A stretch of 64,000 nucleotides of DNA from Oxyruncus cristatus (GCA_013399855.1 VXAY01002875.1:198718-262717); one strand, 5' to 3'. Positions 25,207-38,391 are shown, numbered from the stretch's first letter. Numbers and translations are program-made. Notes: a model not told the origin generated them from the sequence alone.

Positions 25207-26864
25207 CTGGAAAACAAAAAGCAGAATTTTCAGTTGATCAGCCTTTGATGATTATCTTCAAGAACAATAAAAATATGTACATTTATTTTACAATGCAAAC
25301 ATTTCTAGAAATATCCTTAGAAGTCTAAAATTACCATACCTTTACGTTTTGCCAACATTTAGTTTTTATCCCTAGTTACCAATTTCACAACTAGAAAAGT
25401 AGAAAACTACTTTGACGTTTCAAGGTAAGAAATGCAATCTTTAACTACATCTGCATTCCTATTGTTACCAGAATAATCAAGTTCAGTGGGAAGATTTTCT
25501 TCTACAGGAAGCAGTTTCATGCTACACATCAATAATCTGGCAAAAACTACTTTTGCTAGTATAACCTACTGGAAGTGATGCCAAATCTTGGTATGCAAAT
25601 GTATCAATGAGAGTCACTTTGATTATCATCATATATAACTCACTTTTTAGGGCTGTGCTGGTTTTTAGAGTACAAATGATAAAAATCACACTGGCAAAAG
25701 AGTTTTTTCCACAAAGTTGATTTCATGCTTGAAAATTCACTTAGAAGAGGAATATACACAGCTACATCCACAAGTTTTTGACAGTGTAGACAGCAGCTTT
25801 GCAAGTAGAACAAAAGCTTTATAGACATTTTTTGCAATCTGTAGTTGTTTGCAACCAGCTGCTTGTGAACACCACATAAAATCTGCACATGACATCACAG
25901 CAACTGTTCTGCTATTAGAATCTAGGTTCCCTCAGACATCAATAGTCATTCCTTGGAAGCTTTTCCCCTATTGTGTTAACAGCTGTAAAAAAGTAAACAA
26001 GATTGAAAACATAAAGTGATTTGAATGAAGAGATGCATAACAAAGTTTCAAAGCAGAATTTTTTGGAGGTTAATCCAAACAATAATTGTATTTAAAATCT
26101 CTAATGCCCAGAGAGGTCTGCTCAAGGATTTGCTCAAGGTCTGCTCAAGACAATCTGCAGGATTTGTCCAAGAATCTGAAAGAGATGTCCAGTCCAGAAA
26201 GCCAACACCAAAATTTCCCTTAAATTCTCAGTTCCTTGCCTGAAATGAGACACTCAAACTAGGGTTACTAATTCTGCTCAATATTACAAATCTTTAGCTT
26301 TTTTGAAAAAGCAAACCAAACAACAACAACAAAAAAAGCACCCTACTTCACCTATTCTTTCTCCTTCCCTGGGACACTGTTCTCCCTTCCCACCTCACAT
26401 CCAGTGCTAGACATTACTTCTTCCCTGGTTCCAACATCAACCTCTTTCCAGATGCCATTGCCTCTTTTATTACTTCTTTTTTAATCTATAATTGTCAATG
26501 CCATCCCTGACTTTTCATTCCCCAACATGTATTTGGAACCACTCAAGAGACAATACGCACTCCCTTCTTGGAGAACACAAGAGCTATTTCAATCGATTTT
26601 GAGCAAACACTCACCAGCAAATCTAGGGAAGATAAAAATTATGCTTGCTCTTAGTTAATATTTAAGGATAATAAACTCAACACCTCAAGGCAGCTGTCAA
26701 ACTCCGGTTGTACATTTATGTATTACCCTGAATTAAATATTCCAGAGAACAGAACAATCTGATTCTGCATATTCAATCATCAGGTAGTAAGAGAAGCATA
26801 CAAGTTCAAGCAAGAGAGCAAAATTCCAGCTTCCTTGCCGGAATTCTTCCTAAATTTTTGCCTA

Positions 26865-27192
26865 GAGAGTTGAGTATGACGAGTTTGCTGGATTGATGGG
26901 CTGAGGGCAGCAGTATGAGGTTCAACAAGGCAAAGTGCTGTGTCCTGCCCTTGACTCACAACAACCCAAAGCAGCACTACAGGCTGGGGGAAGAGTGGCT
27001 GGAAAGCTGCAGCTGCAGGCACTAGAACAGGCTGCCCAGGGAACTGATGGAATCACCATCACTGGAAGCCTTCCAAAAATGTGGATTCGGCACCTGAAGA
27101 CATAGTTTAGTGGTACACATGGGGGTGAGAGCTTAATGTTTGGACTCGATCTTAGAGGGTTTTTCAACCTTAATGATTCTGTGATTCTATGA
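26865..27192 (+). repeat. CR1 LINE, internally deleted, 3' end intact
   Basis: Plus-strand CR1. It contains the end of the reverse-transcriptase region (gaggttcaacaaggcaaagtg, ctacaggctgggggaagagtgg) and then jumps at about 27010 to the near-terminal part (ggcactagaacaggctgccc, tggactcgatcttagagg), ending aatgattctgtgattctatga. The jump lies in gctgcagctgcag, a short repeat, so a deletion of several hundred bases relative to full CR1 is likely. Open frames in this stretch are CR1 remnants. The left boundary is approximate. Confidence 0.92.
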
Positions 27193-27517
27193 ATCAAAAC
27201 CACTTTCAACAGACCTTTATATTCCGGATTGGATTTTAAGCGCTATAAAAATGCCTTTATTTGTCAAGTGAAGAAAGCTGATAAAAATGTAGTTACTGCA
27301 CTGATTTATGGGTTGGGTTTTTTCTAATTAGCTTGTAAGAAATAAACATTATAACACCAGGAGATTTATTAAGATAAAAATCAAAATCTAAGCATAAACA
27401 ACAGGATTCTCAAAACATCTCACAAGAGTTATCTGTGACAATACAAGTTTGTCCAAGCAGCAATTTCTTCATAGAAAAAAACCTCCAACTATTTCATCTG
27501 CTGACATAATCCACAAT

Positions 27518-27812
27518 ATTCACAGAATAGCTGAGGTTGGAAAGGACCTCTGGAGACCATCAAGTCCAATCCCCCTGCTTTGAGCAGGGTCAACTAAACG
27601 GATTGGTCAGGCCCGAGCCCAGCTGAGTTTTAATCTTTTCCAGGGATGGAGACTCCATAGTCTCTCTCTAAAACTTCCAGTGTTTTACCACCCTCACAGT
27701 AAAATAGGTTTAGTTTATTCACACTTACCAACATATATACATACTTGATAAGATCGCACACAAGCCTTCCCTTCTTGAGACTGAACTCAAGCTCCCTCAG
27801 CCTCAGAAAGAC
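27518..27812 (-). repeat. CR1 LINE fragment, minus orientation
   Basis: Begins with cacagaatagctgaggttgg, then aaaggacctctggagacc and ccccctgctttgagcagggtc, the antisense view of a CR1 3' end. It continues through ccaccctcacagtaaaatagg to gagactgaactcaagctccc and tcagcct, which corresponds to the usual CR1 'aggctgaac...ctccctcagcct' segment. It lies 325 bp from the plus-strand CR1 with the two 3' ends facing each other. The right boundary, at a C-run, is approximate. Confidence 0.9.
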
Positions 27813-30617
27813 CCCCCCCCCAAGCCCCTAAATGACTTAGTGGTCTCATGCATATAGGAGATACACTAGGTTAGATCTAATCTATGGTAGCAAGGGACTT
27901 GTGCATTTATGTAATTTTTTAAGCCAGAATGTTTTGAAGAGATGTTGTTCTGTTTAAAATGTAAATCTATATTAATGTGTAATCCACCGAGGATCAGAAC
28001 CCTGCTTGGAGAAGGTAGAATGTGTTAGTCTAATCTCTGTATATGTAGTATTTTAAATATCAAAACATTTTACTCCAAGATAGTCACTTAAGAGTGTACT
28101 ATAAAGCTACAGTCTAGTATACTGTAGTAATGGACAGCTGCAAAGAATCAGATTAAAAAGCAGGAATTAAAACGGCCCACATCTTGTGTTTGTTCAGGCT
28201 ACATACAAGTCATAAGCACCAGTCTAGTTCCTAAACAAATCCTACTGCTATCCATGTGAGGAATAAAACAGGGTTTTAGGTGGAAGAAGACATGAAGAAC
28301 CAAAGAGCACCTAAGAGACCAAATCCCGACACATACTTGGAGTAAATCATGTCTCTATCCAATAATTTTAATAAAGAAAGTTTGAGAAGCCCTGCTTAAA
28401 ATTATTAATCAACTCCTTAGAGTAAAGGGTGAGGTAACTCAACAAGGACTACACTTTCAACCAGTTATATCCCAATTAACTCTGTTTTCCTCATACTCTC
28501 CCCTTGCTGAGAACACAAACACCAGCTGGGAAGCAAAGTGATGCTGCTGCATCTCCACCTATCTAGTTGCTATAGGAACAACAGTAACAGTAAGAGTTAC
28601 GAGTCTCACACAGTGTAAGCTACAAAAATGAACAGACAGATCTCCGCTGAGAAATACAGCTGAGGTTTGACTGTCTGCAGAACATTCGCAAAAAGAGCAA
28701 GGTCAGCAGCAACAAACAACTGGAGCAAAAATCTGAAATATCTGCAAAACGGATGAAGATGATGATTTAATAGGTTCTTTACAAGTAATAAGCATTTACT
28801 TTTCTACATTGGTTGGAGAGAGGGAATAAAGCAATTGAAATCTTAAAGAAAAGATCTTGGTGGGAGAGAAATTGAAATATTGGGCTTCAGAAGTCTGTTT
28901 CACAAATAATACAAGTCATGACTGGAACCCATAGGGACATTCATGTTATCTGAATCAATGTTTCCTATTTTAATATTTAGACAGTCAATTAGAAGAAAGG
29001 TTGAAAGAAAAGAAACCATCTATGGTCTTAAAAGAGCATAACAGGTCAAACCAGGAATAACAGCCCAACAATAGATTGCAATACTCTAGTTTTAATGGTT
29101 GTTATCTCCTTAAGTACAGCGGTGACACAATTCTTAAGAGATTTGGTGCAGAATTACAGTCCTATAAGAAGACATCCATAGGGATACACCACTTTCCATA
29201 CACCATTCTTTATTGTTTATATCCAAACAAATGTGTTTCCCTTCTGGAATGTATCACTGGACAAAGAATAATCTGAAATTAGGAGGTTTCTATTGTAAAA
29301 GAGAATGCAAGTCTTCCAGATAAAAGCTTTCCCCACAATTACAGAAACTGCCTTGTGATGAGGTCTTTTCAAGTCTCCATTATTAAAAAAAGCAATTGTA
29401 AACAGCACAGTGTTGATACATAGATGTACTTTCATTTCACAAGCCAAAACAAGAGCAATGGTATTTTTGTCTCGGCTTTAAGCACACTGCTCCCCGAATG
29501 ACAAAGGTCCTGTGTGAGATGACAGTGTTCCACTCTGCAGGCACTACTCAAAGGACCTCTGAGTTTTTCAGTTCAAGATTAAGAGAGAGATGCTGATTGT
29601 TCACAGAAATTTGGAAACAAAGCTTTTGTTCTTCTCATCTGTAAGGAAATGTAGGCACTTTCCTGCCTTACACCAACACTGTTCAAATGCAAACACTGTG
29701 CTCAGATCAATGAACTGGCACACTGGGTACTAACGCTGTTGGTAACAACTGATCTAATTAATGCAGGCTTTAAAAAAGAAAAGGTTCTTAAAAGATTTTA
29801 TTATGCACCACAAACCTCCAAATCATTATCACTTCCATTTGAAATACTTACATATACTGAAATGCATATAGGAAAATTGTTATTGCCGCTTCCTTCTCTT
29901 TTTCTAGAAAAACATTTGGTCAATATTTTTCTGATACTGAAGCACTAGATGAAAGTATACCATACAGGGCAAAATATCTTCACACCCGCTTCTTTTTACA
30001 AGCCCTACACACTGCGAACGCATATTAGAGACTACTCTGATTACACAGCATCACTTTCAATTTGGTTTTTGCTAGCTGTTATCCTTACATCACAAAACCC
30101 CTACTATATTTCATTATATTTTGGCCTAGATTAGTAATCCATACAATTTTCTTTCACTGTTTGTCTAGTCTGTTGAAACGACTGACCTTGCGAACCAAAA
30201 TCATTAACAAATCCCATCAAGCTATTTATCATTTCATTTGAATCAATAATATTTCTACAGATACTAGCAAATTGAGCAAGGCCAAATATACTAAAAAGGT
30301 AGTAAAATCACAAGGATTGAAAAGTGCTTGAAACAGTATTTCATTCAACTGAATTCAAAACTCATTTAAATCTGAAAAGGGGAAAAAAAAAATCAAGAGG
30401 TAAACACATTAAGTATATGACAACATGGGAAGCAAAGAGTTCCACAGAAGGATTTTATTGTTAAATTTAAAAAAACCCCAAAAAACCAAACAAACAAGTC
30501 AAAAAGTTACTATGCCATTATAAAAATGAAAATACAAAGAAAATTTGTATTCGGTTTCCATTACAAGGTTTTGGTGGCAGGGGGGGTTACAGGGGTGGCT
30601 TCTCTGAGAAGCTGCTA

Positions 30618-31126
30618 AAAGCTTCCACTACATCTGCCAATGCTCCAAGACTGATCCACCGCCAGCCAAGCTCATCAGCGACAGTGGCTGGGCCTCTGGG
30701 ATAACAGATTTAAGAAGGAAATAAAAAAGTTACTGCACACATGTAATTGCAGCAAGAGAGGAATGAAAATATGCAAGAGAAAACTCAGTGGACGCCCAGG
30801 TCAGTGAAGAAGGGGAGGTTGAAGGTGCTCCAGACACCGGAGCCAAAATTCCCCTGCAGCCCGTGATGAAGNAAAGCTTCCACTACATCTGCCAATGCTC
30901 CAAGACTGATCCACCGCCAGCCAAGCTCATCAGCGACAGTGGCTGGGCCTCTGGGATAACAGATTTAAGAAGGAAATAAAAAAGTTACTGCACACATGTA
31001 ATTGCAGCAAGAGAGGAATGAAAATATGCAAGAGAAAACTCAGCAGACGCCCAGGTCAGTGAAGAAGGGGAGGTTGAAGGTGCTCCAGACACCGGAGCCA
31101 AAATTCCCCTGCAGCCCGTGATGAAG
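30618..31126 (+). repeat. Two near-identical 254 bp copies around one N
   Basis: 30618-30871 and 30873-31126 are colinear copies, both starting aaagcttccactacatctgc and ending cccgtgatgaag. I see two adjacent differences only (tg at 30789-30790 versus ca at 31044-31045). They are separated by the single N at 30872. This arrangement is typical of an unmerged contig overlap or two haplotypes joined in sequence, though a true tandem duplication is possible. Confidence 0.93.
30872..30872. other. Single unresolved base (assembly join)
   Basis: The only N I see in the window, placed exactly at the boundary between the two 254 bp copies. It likely marks a join of unknown size and not one uncertain base. 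Confidence 0.95.
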
Positions 31127-31337
31127 AAGGCCGTGCCCCTGCAGCCCATGGAGTTCCATTGTGGAGCAGACATTCACCTACAACCTTTACATGATCCCCA
31201 CACTGGAGCAGGCAGATGCCCAAGAGACAATTTTGACCCCGTGGGAAGCCTGTGGTGGAGCAGGCTGCTGGCAGGACTTGTGACCCCAGGGGAGACCATC
31301 CCGGAGCAGTCTGTTCCTGAAGCACTGTGTTCCATGG

Positions 31338-31355
31338 AAAAAAAAAAAAAAAAAA
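31338..31355. repeat. A18 run inside the LTR-like element
   Basis: Eighteen A between ccatgg and gggagcc inside the GC-richer element. It interrupts otherwise patterned sequence, so it is a later expansion or insertion. Confidence 0.85.
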
Positions 31356-32653
31356 GGGAGCCATGCTGGAGCAGTTTGTGAAGAACTGTAACCAGTGGGA
31401 AAGACTCATCTCAGAAGTTCATGGAAGGCTGCCTCCCAGGGGAGGGACCCCACACTGGGACAGGGGAAGGACTCCTCTCCCTGAGGAGGAAGTAGCAGCA
31501 GCAACAACATGTGATGAACTCAGTGTTAACCCCCATTCCCAGTCTGCCTGTGCCACTGGGTGGGGAGAGGTGGTAAAGAATCAGGAATAATGTTAAGCCC
31601 AGGAAAGAGGCGGGAGGGAAACAGAAAGGTGGTTTTAGGATTTGTTTTACTTCTCATTATCCTGCTCTGATCTTGATTGGTAATAAATTCAGCTATTCCC
31701 TAAGTCTGGTTTGCCTGTGATAGCATTTAGTGAGTGATCTCCCCCTGTTCTTAGCTTGCCCCGAGCCTTTCGTTATATTTTCTCTCCCCTGTCCAAGTGA
31801 GGAGGCATTGGCGGGCACCTGGCATCCAGCCCAGGTCAAACCACCATCAAATTGTATGCAAAATTCTACGGGTAAGTGTAAGTAACCAGACTGTTACCTT
31901 TAAAATGCTCCCCAAATGTACCTCATTATCATTAGAAGAATACTAGTGACAACAAAAACATTTAAAAAAACTTTTTATCTCCACTCTTGCTCCTTATAAA
32001 CTAATTTTAAAATGAAATGTGTACAGGACTGATAAAGACATGGAAGCATGTGCAACCCTTTTGCACAATTCTGAGATATGGAAACTGGATATTCAGTCTT
32101 AAACCTTGCTATTGGATTATGTTAGAGACGTATTTCATAGCAGCTAAACTGACATGGTCAAAATACTCAGTAACTCCAGAAATTCTAATCGCAACAGCTA
32201 CAGAATTTACCTGAGACTGACTGTAAAACATATTGCTAGCTAGGAGTAGGAAGAAACTGTACAGAAGATATCTGAAATATCTCTTTGGAATGCCTTAGGT
32301 AAAGATTTTGGTTAAACACGTTCCTTGCTTGTACCCACTACATGTTGAGAGAGGAAACATTCTGTTTCCATATGGAAGCTAGCTAGCAAAGAAATCTTTT
32401 CATGTTTATATACTCCTATAAAACTTTTCTCTGCACAAAAAGCAAAAGTAAAGGAAAGCCAAAACACTACAACAATGGACACAGTGCAACCACAGTTCTG
32501 CACACAGTGAGGGAGAAAAAAAAAAAAAGTCCCTGAAATAAACTAAAGGTCATCTAGCCTACAACAAAAGCATCGATGTGACTACACAGGCTTCAATACA
32601 GACTGATTTAAAACAGCCCATGAATCTGGATATTCATCTGGAGGACCAGTCAA

Positions 32654-32775
32654 AATCACGCAATGCTTTGAGCTGGATGGGATCTCTGGAGGTCATCTGG
32701 TAATTTTCCTGCTCAAAACAGAGACAACCTTGAAACTGCATCAGACTGCTCAGTATCATAACCAAGGGAGCCTTT
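32654..32775 (-). repeat. CR1 LINE fragment, diverged
   Basis: The stretch tgagctggatgggatctctg followed by gaggtcatctggtaattttcctgctcaaaacagagacaaccttgaaactgcatca (abbreviated from several blocks) fits the antisense 3' part of a CR1 element, with more substitutions than the 27.5 kb copy. It is an old, truncated insertion in the same orientation as CDK19. Boundaries are approximate. Confidence 0.75.
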
Positions 32776-32831
32776 CTCAGGGGTGGTCTAAAAAAATACT
32801 GTTTCCCATCACCCAATCAAAATGTCTCTTG

Positions 32832-32984
32832 CTAAAACACGCATCTAGCCCCCTCCTCCTTCCTCTGCATATGTCTTAAGAAGTCTTCATCTATTCTACA
32901 AAAACCACCAGGCATTTCAAGTCCACTCACACCACTGCCCGCTGCTGAGTGCAGAAGCAGCAAAGCTGACACACACAGAGCCAT
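32832..32984 (-). other. Candidate 50-codon frame or first exon with signal peptide
   Basis: An ATG at 32984-32982 in a strong Kozak context (gcggagATGg) opens a 50-codon frame starting MALCVSALLLLHSAAGSG. That start looks like a cleavable signal peptide: short n-region, hydrophobic core, small residues. A consensus-like donor (ggt/gtgagt, gt at 32930-32929) follows right after the hydrophobic core, as in genes whose first exon encodes only the signal peptide. The area 32935-33060 is relatively CpG-rich. I see no matching downstream exon and recognise no homologue, so this is a candidate only. Confidence 0.2.
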
Positions 32985-35900
32985 CTCCGCCACCTTTGTT
33001 ATGACCCTATCGCACCTTTGGCTGAACAGCGGCACAGCTACACGTCTAACACTGGAAACACGTATTTGAGATGACAGCATCAGCCTAGAAGTCCAGTATC
33101 TAGAACACACTCACTATGAAACCATTTCACCAAAGAGAAAGACAGACCTTTCTACCCCCGCCTTCATCAGACATACATTCTATTCAAGTTATGAATTCAA
33201 GTTATGCCTTCAGTTACTCTTGTATATAACCACCCTTACAATAATGAAATCAGTGGTCAAGTAGAGTATTCATCTCTCTGTTTTTACCTCATTTTTCATA
33301 GGTTGGGGGTTCTCTTGAGAGGTAATTAAGCACACTCTTCAACTGACTTTAATTCTTTAAATTCACTCCCCTCAGTTCTATCCAGGCACTCCCCAGAAAT
33401 GGCCAAAACATCCACATTCCTTATAAGAATGCTCTGCTTCAAAATCCATTTGAAATAATGGTTTCTTAGGCAATTGATAAAAAAAATATTTAATTTATAA
33501 ATTCAAGGTACTTGATCATTGTTGTAACAGGAAAAGACTATTCACCAACTCTATTCCCTGGTTAACCAATGGATAATATAGTTGGAGTTATGTCATTGGA
33601 AAATTGACTGTAAACACAAGGGAAATACGAAATGAGACTAACCACAAGAGGAGAATATAATTCTGGGCTACGTTAAAGTTCAGACATGAAACAGTCTTCC
33701 ATTCACACACCATTTCAAGTTTCTTACGGCTGACAGGGTATTAAATTACTACAAGACAAAAATGAAGATTCCAGACAACTCTGGATGCTGGGCATTGCTT
33801 CTATTGAAACAATCTTCTCAATGTACCAGTGTACCAGTGGTTTCACCCCAATCAATGGCAATGCAATTCAAGTGAAAAAGAAAAGAATGAAAAAACCTCA
33901 CATTAGGAGAATGCCAAAACCTTTGACACAAATTAAATTTTATGTTGCTATGCAACATTATCCAAAGCATTCTGCTGGTGCTAGTGCTGCAATAGCGTAC
34001 TTGAACTTAAAATGCTACATGCAACCTTGAGAAGGACAAAGAAGGGGGAAGTCAGAAACAAAGAGAAAAATATGAACATAAATTATCAGTGAAAAATACA
34101 GTGTCATAAAGCAAATGTTCAAATAATGTGCTGAATTCACATTGTCCCTGGGATTTTCAACACATAACAACACACACTCCAGCAAAATTCCCGTGAAGCT
34201 ACTCAGCAACCATTTAGTGCCTTGTCTTTAGACCTTGTCTGGGCAATTTGGGACCATGAAGCACAGCACGGGACAAGACAGATTGTTCAACCTCTGCTAC
34301 CCCACTTCCGAACAATGTTGTTTAGATGCGAAGGCCCACCATGCGTGGGAACAGAAGAACAACTCGCCTCAGAAATAATCTGGAAGAACATTCTCTTTTT
34401 TCATGTATTACAAACAGAAAATAGAGGGATAAATTTTGTTCTATAAAAGCAGTCAAACTCTTCCTTTGTTGGGACTTCAAGAGACATCCTGCATACCCCA
34501 AACACTGCAGTGAAGCCAAGTCTTTGCATCTCTGCCATGAAGTTCTTATTATATATTCTTCACACATAATCTTTACTCAGAATATTCAATCCAAAGGCAA
34601 ATAAACTGAGAAAATATTTGCACATGTAAAACATTACAAACACTACTATTTTCTTCACCTTTCTAAAGGCAAAAGCTGAGAGATAGACAGTAAGTCTGAC
34701 AACACTAACGTAAGAAAGACTATGACTGTAGTAAGCTTAGGACCAGAATTTAAGAGGAGTGGGAAATGAGATGATGAGATTCTCACCTGTTCCTTGCATT
34801 ACTTCACATTCCTTTGTTTCTGTTACAGTAGCATGAAAATTACATCCCATAAGTGGTAATTCTTTCAGTTGCAGCACTGAATTCCATCACTGACAAATCC
34901 TGGTACTTGTTTTATACAATATTCTGACTACTCCTCTTGGTTTAGTAGGGTTAGCAAGGAGGATGAAGTCTCTCTCCAATCAAACAAGTGACTGAAAGTG
35001 AGACTGCTGACACAGTTATAAAACATTTTCTTAATTGCCTTTCATAAAGTATCTTTGGCAGTAAAACTCCAATACCTCCATTCCCCCCGAGAGTCTGGTA
35101 GAGTCAAATAATTAACAAAGCTTTTCTGACTGCAATAAATAATATAGTACCGAATGAATAGATCTAAATGTAACCCATTTTCATTACAAACCAGATTCTG
35201 CTTGGATAACTTAGATTGACTGAATTAGGTTGAAATATTAAAAGCCCTTTAATGGAAATTTCAAAGGAGGAAAAGAATAGGGTAGCACAATTACCTGAAG
35301 TGGCTACTTCCATGTTGAGTGCAAACAGACATGGGAATATAGCTGAAGGGACTCAGAACAATGGAATACATTTCTTTTGTTACTCTTTTTGAGTATAAAC
35401 TTTTGACAAGATTTAGAAAATCAAATACATTAAGTTTTAGAGGATTTTAACAACGAAAGGCTTATGTCTAATAATATTTCATATACTTTAATTAGCTCTT
35501 GTCAGTTTATTACATACATAATTTTGTAGCATCAAGCTACCTACATTTTTTTATCTACTTTTCATATATGCTGTTTTTCTATGCTCATCATCTCAAGGAA
35601 AATAAAAGGTGAGATCCCACCTCTTCTCCCCTCCTTCCTTCATGTTGAGTCTAAACACTAACTGACCCTTACCTACTTGAGCAATTTAAATGCCTGTCAT
35701 ACTACAGCAACAACTTCCCCTTTGTGTGGAAATAATCTAGATCAGTGATTTACAATGTAACCCCAATCCTTATATATAGTGTTTCTTGGAGCATCATTTT
35801 AAATCAAGCACTCCAGTATTTGCAGGGCTAAGTTATGTGTCCCTTTTTCATCACGGTTTGTCCAGCAGACCAGAAGAAACTCCAACACCCTAATACAACC

Positions 35901-38318
35901 CTTAATGTCTATGGCAACAAAATTGGGATTTAATAGTCCTCTGGATCATAAGGTCTCACACTTAACCAACCAGTTACCACGTTCTAGACAACTTAGTAAT
36001 GTATCACTTGAGGCAGCACAATCCCATGTGGCCTGCAGCGAAAAAAAAGCACCAATGGACTGCAAAGCAAGCAGATGGACAAAGTACCACTGCTCAGCTT
36101 ACACACACATTATACAGATACTCCATTTCATTTCCACTGTTACCCAGAAGAATTTTCTGAATTTCACAACGTTAACCAGAGTTTATAGGAGAGCAGAATC
36201 CCCACACCATCTCAAGAGCTGTCCTGCATCATGCAGCCCACACCTCCACAACTGTACCCCTTAAAGCACAGCCCCCAGGTAGCTGAAGTGCTCGTCCCCC
36301 TGCACCAACAGCCTGCCCTTGTTCTCAGGGTGCTCTGTCATGGCTGGGACTGCAACAATTTCTTTGGATGAAAAGGCACTGCTGAGATTTTATGAGCCGG
36401 TGAACCTCACAGGAGACACAGCAAAACATTTTTGGAAATACTGCTACGGAAGTATTCAGTATTAGACTTCAGTATTATGAAGTTAGTAAAGTACCAATAT
36501 GATGATCCTCTTAAGTCTTTGTACACTCTTTTCATGTAGAAGCAGAAGTTAGAAAGAGGTAGCAAAGGCTATGTTTACAGATAAATCCATAAGGTGTAAT
36601 ATTTCTACTTGCTTTCTGAAGCCTGAGTTTTATTCATCACCTGCCATTACTCCCACACACAAGTGAGATTAAGAGATACTAAATAGGATACCTGCACGTG
36701 TTTACATTCATGGTGACTTGATAATGTGTCTCAATACAAAGTATCTTTAATGCATTCACACTGTAAAATTTAGAGGAATATTGCATTCCCTTTATGCTCA
36801 TTTCATCATTAAATGCTATGAAAAGGAGTTTAATGTTCAGCTGGCATTCAAATTTTTATGGTATTCCTTCTGTAGTATAAGCTCCAATCTTTACTGCACT
36901 GTAAGTGAAGTCTAACAATAAAGGTCTATATGGTCTAGATCTGCCTGAAGAATTGAAGACCCAGCACATAAACTGACACTCATTCAGAATTATCAGCATC
37001 TCAAAACCATTTGAAACCTTCTCACCACAATTATTCATGTAGATTAAAGGTCGCATGTGCTTAAGTAGGTTTTCCACCAATTTAAAATATTTTTCTAACA
37101 GGCCAGGCAGGAACAAGCATAAACCATTTCAATACAGAATGTACTTTTCATAATTACCATAAACAACTGAAAGGCGTAGATCTGGAATTCTGCTATCCAA
37201 ACATGAGTGAACACTGCCTACACAACAATCCAATTCAAGTATTTTATTGTTTATTTATGCAACTTTTCTTGTACACAAAGGGCACAATGGGTAAAGTATG
37301 GAACAAAAGGCTCCTGATTTGGAAAGCCTGGGTCTGAGAAAGGCCAGTGCAGCAACAAGGCACAGGAGCAGACACAGAGTAGTGCATGCTGTGTAAGGAA
37401 GAAACAGCAACTGCACAGATAGGGCTCAGGGTTTGGTGTAAGGGAGGGAGACAACCTGGAGAACAGTAACCAGAGAGGGTCTTTCAAGCAAAGACTGACC
37501 CATAAAACATTGGAGGTGGCAGGAGCAAGGGTCAGAGATCAAGGAAAGCTTCTCCAGCCACAGGCATATCTGTTGGAGGCTCTGAAAGGTATATATGAGC
37601 AACAGGGGAAAAAAATGCCTCGGAATACAGAGATTGAAAACCTGAACTTGGCTGAAGAAAAGAAAAACTATTTAAAGTTAAGATTTAATATGCTGATTGG
37701 AAAATTATGGAAGCCACAGGACTCTTGAATCTTTTAAGACTCTCAAGCATTTATTCCAGTTACTTAGCTGCTGTATGCACAGTCCAAGATAGCAAAGTTT
37801 TCTTGCCTTGGAAAAATACTTTCCTTTACCAGATACCACATTATTTACACAGCTTGACAAATATTTATATTAAAAAAAAGATTATTGAAAATCAAACAGT
37901 TTCACTTTAAAGGATGACATTTGAAAATTGTGTTTTAGTATTAACAGTCACAGCCCAAGACAAGCTGTACACAAAGGCTGCAAGTAGCTATGTACCCTAC
38001 CATCTTGGGCACGAGTATTTTTTCCTACTTATAACTGCTTCTGTGCTTTTCAGGTTTTCACTCAGAAAACATCACTTGCTTATCCAGAAAAAATCTTTCT
38101 TTTTGCAGAATACTTGCTTGCAGAATACTTGCAACTGTTAGTTTCAAACCAGCACCTCCGTACTTAAAAACAACGATTCTGCAGATACCAAGGCAAGGTA
38201 TGCTGTACACAAGTAAGGAAGGTTTCTAACTCCACACCACTATCGCTTTAGGGTTAGTAACACTGCTCCCTCCTCTCAACCTATGAATCTCTTACCAGCA
38301 ATAATATTGTGTTTGAGG

Positions 38319-38391
38319 GAAAAACAAAACAAAAAAAACCAACAAAACCGAAAAACCAACCAACCAAACAAAACCACACCACAAGACTTTA
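38319..38391. repeat. A/C-rich low-complexity tract
   Basis: Repeated aaaac, aacc and ccaa words with no G except one. On the CDK19 strand this is a T/G-rich tract. Open frames across it are artefacts of composition. Confidence 0.85.

Larger units (their letters stand above)
30560..31852 (+). mobile_element. Avian LTR-like repeat, probably a solo ERV LTR
   Basis: A GC-richer block in AT-rich intron, from about ggttttggtggcaggggg to about ccaggtcaaaccaccatc. It has many CCCGTGG/CTGGAGCAG-type motifs, a polyadenylation signal AATAAA at 31682-31687 followed by a T-rich stretch, and an ending (ggcacctggcatccagccca) that I associate with a common high-copy avian repeat of ERV-LTR type. No gag, pol or env frames are present, so it is a non-coding LTR-like remnant and not a provirus. 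Size is about 1.29 kb, or about 1.04 kb if the internal duplication at the N is artefactual. Ends and exact family are uncertain, and I found no clear target-site duplication. Open frames inside it are non-functional. Confidence 0.6.

Noticed and set aside
26780..27209. 80-95 codon minus-strand frames at 26.8-27.2 kb
   Set aside because: They are antisense readings of the CR1 element.
30788..31590. Several 60-117 codon frames in the 30.8-31.6 kb block
   Set aside because: They lie in the LTR-like repeat, overlap one another in different frames, and one crosses the N.
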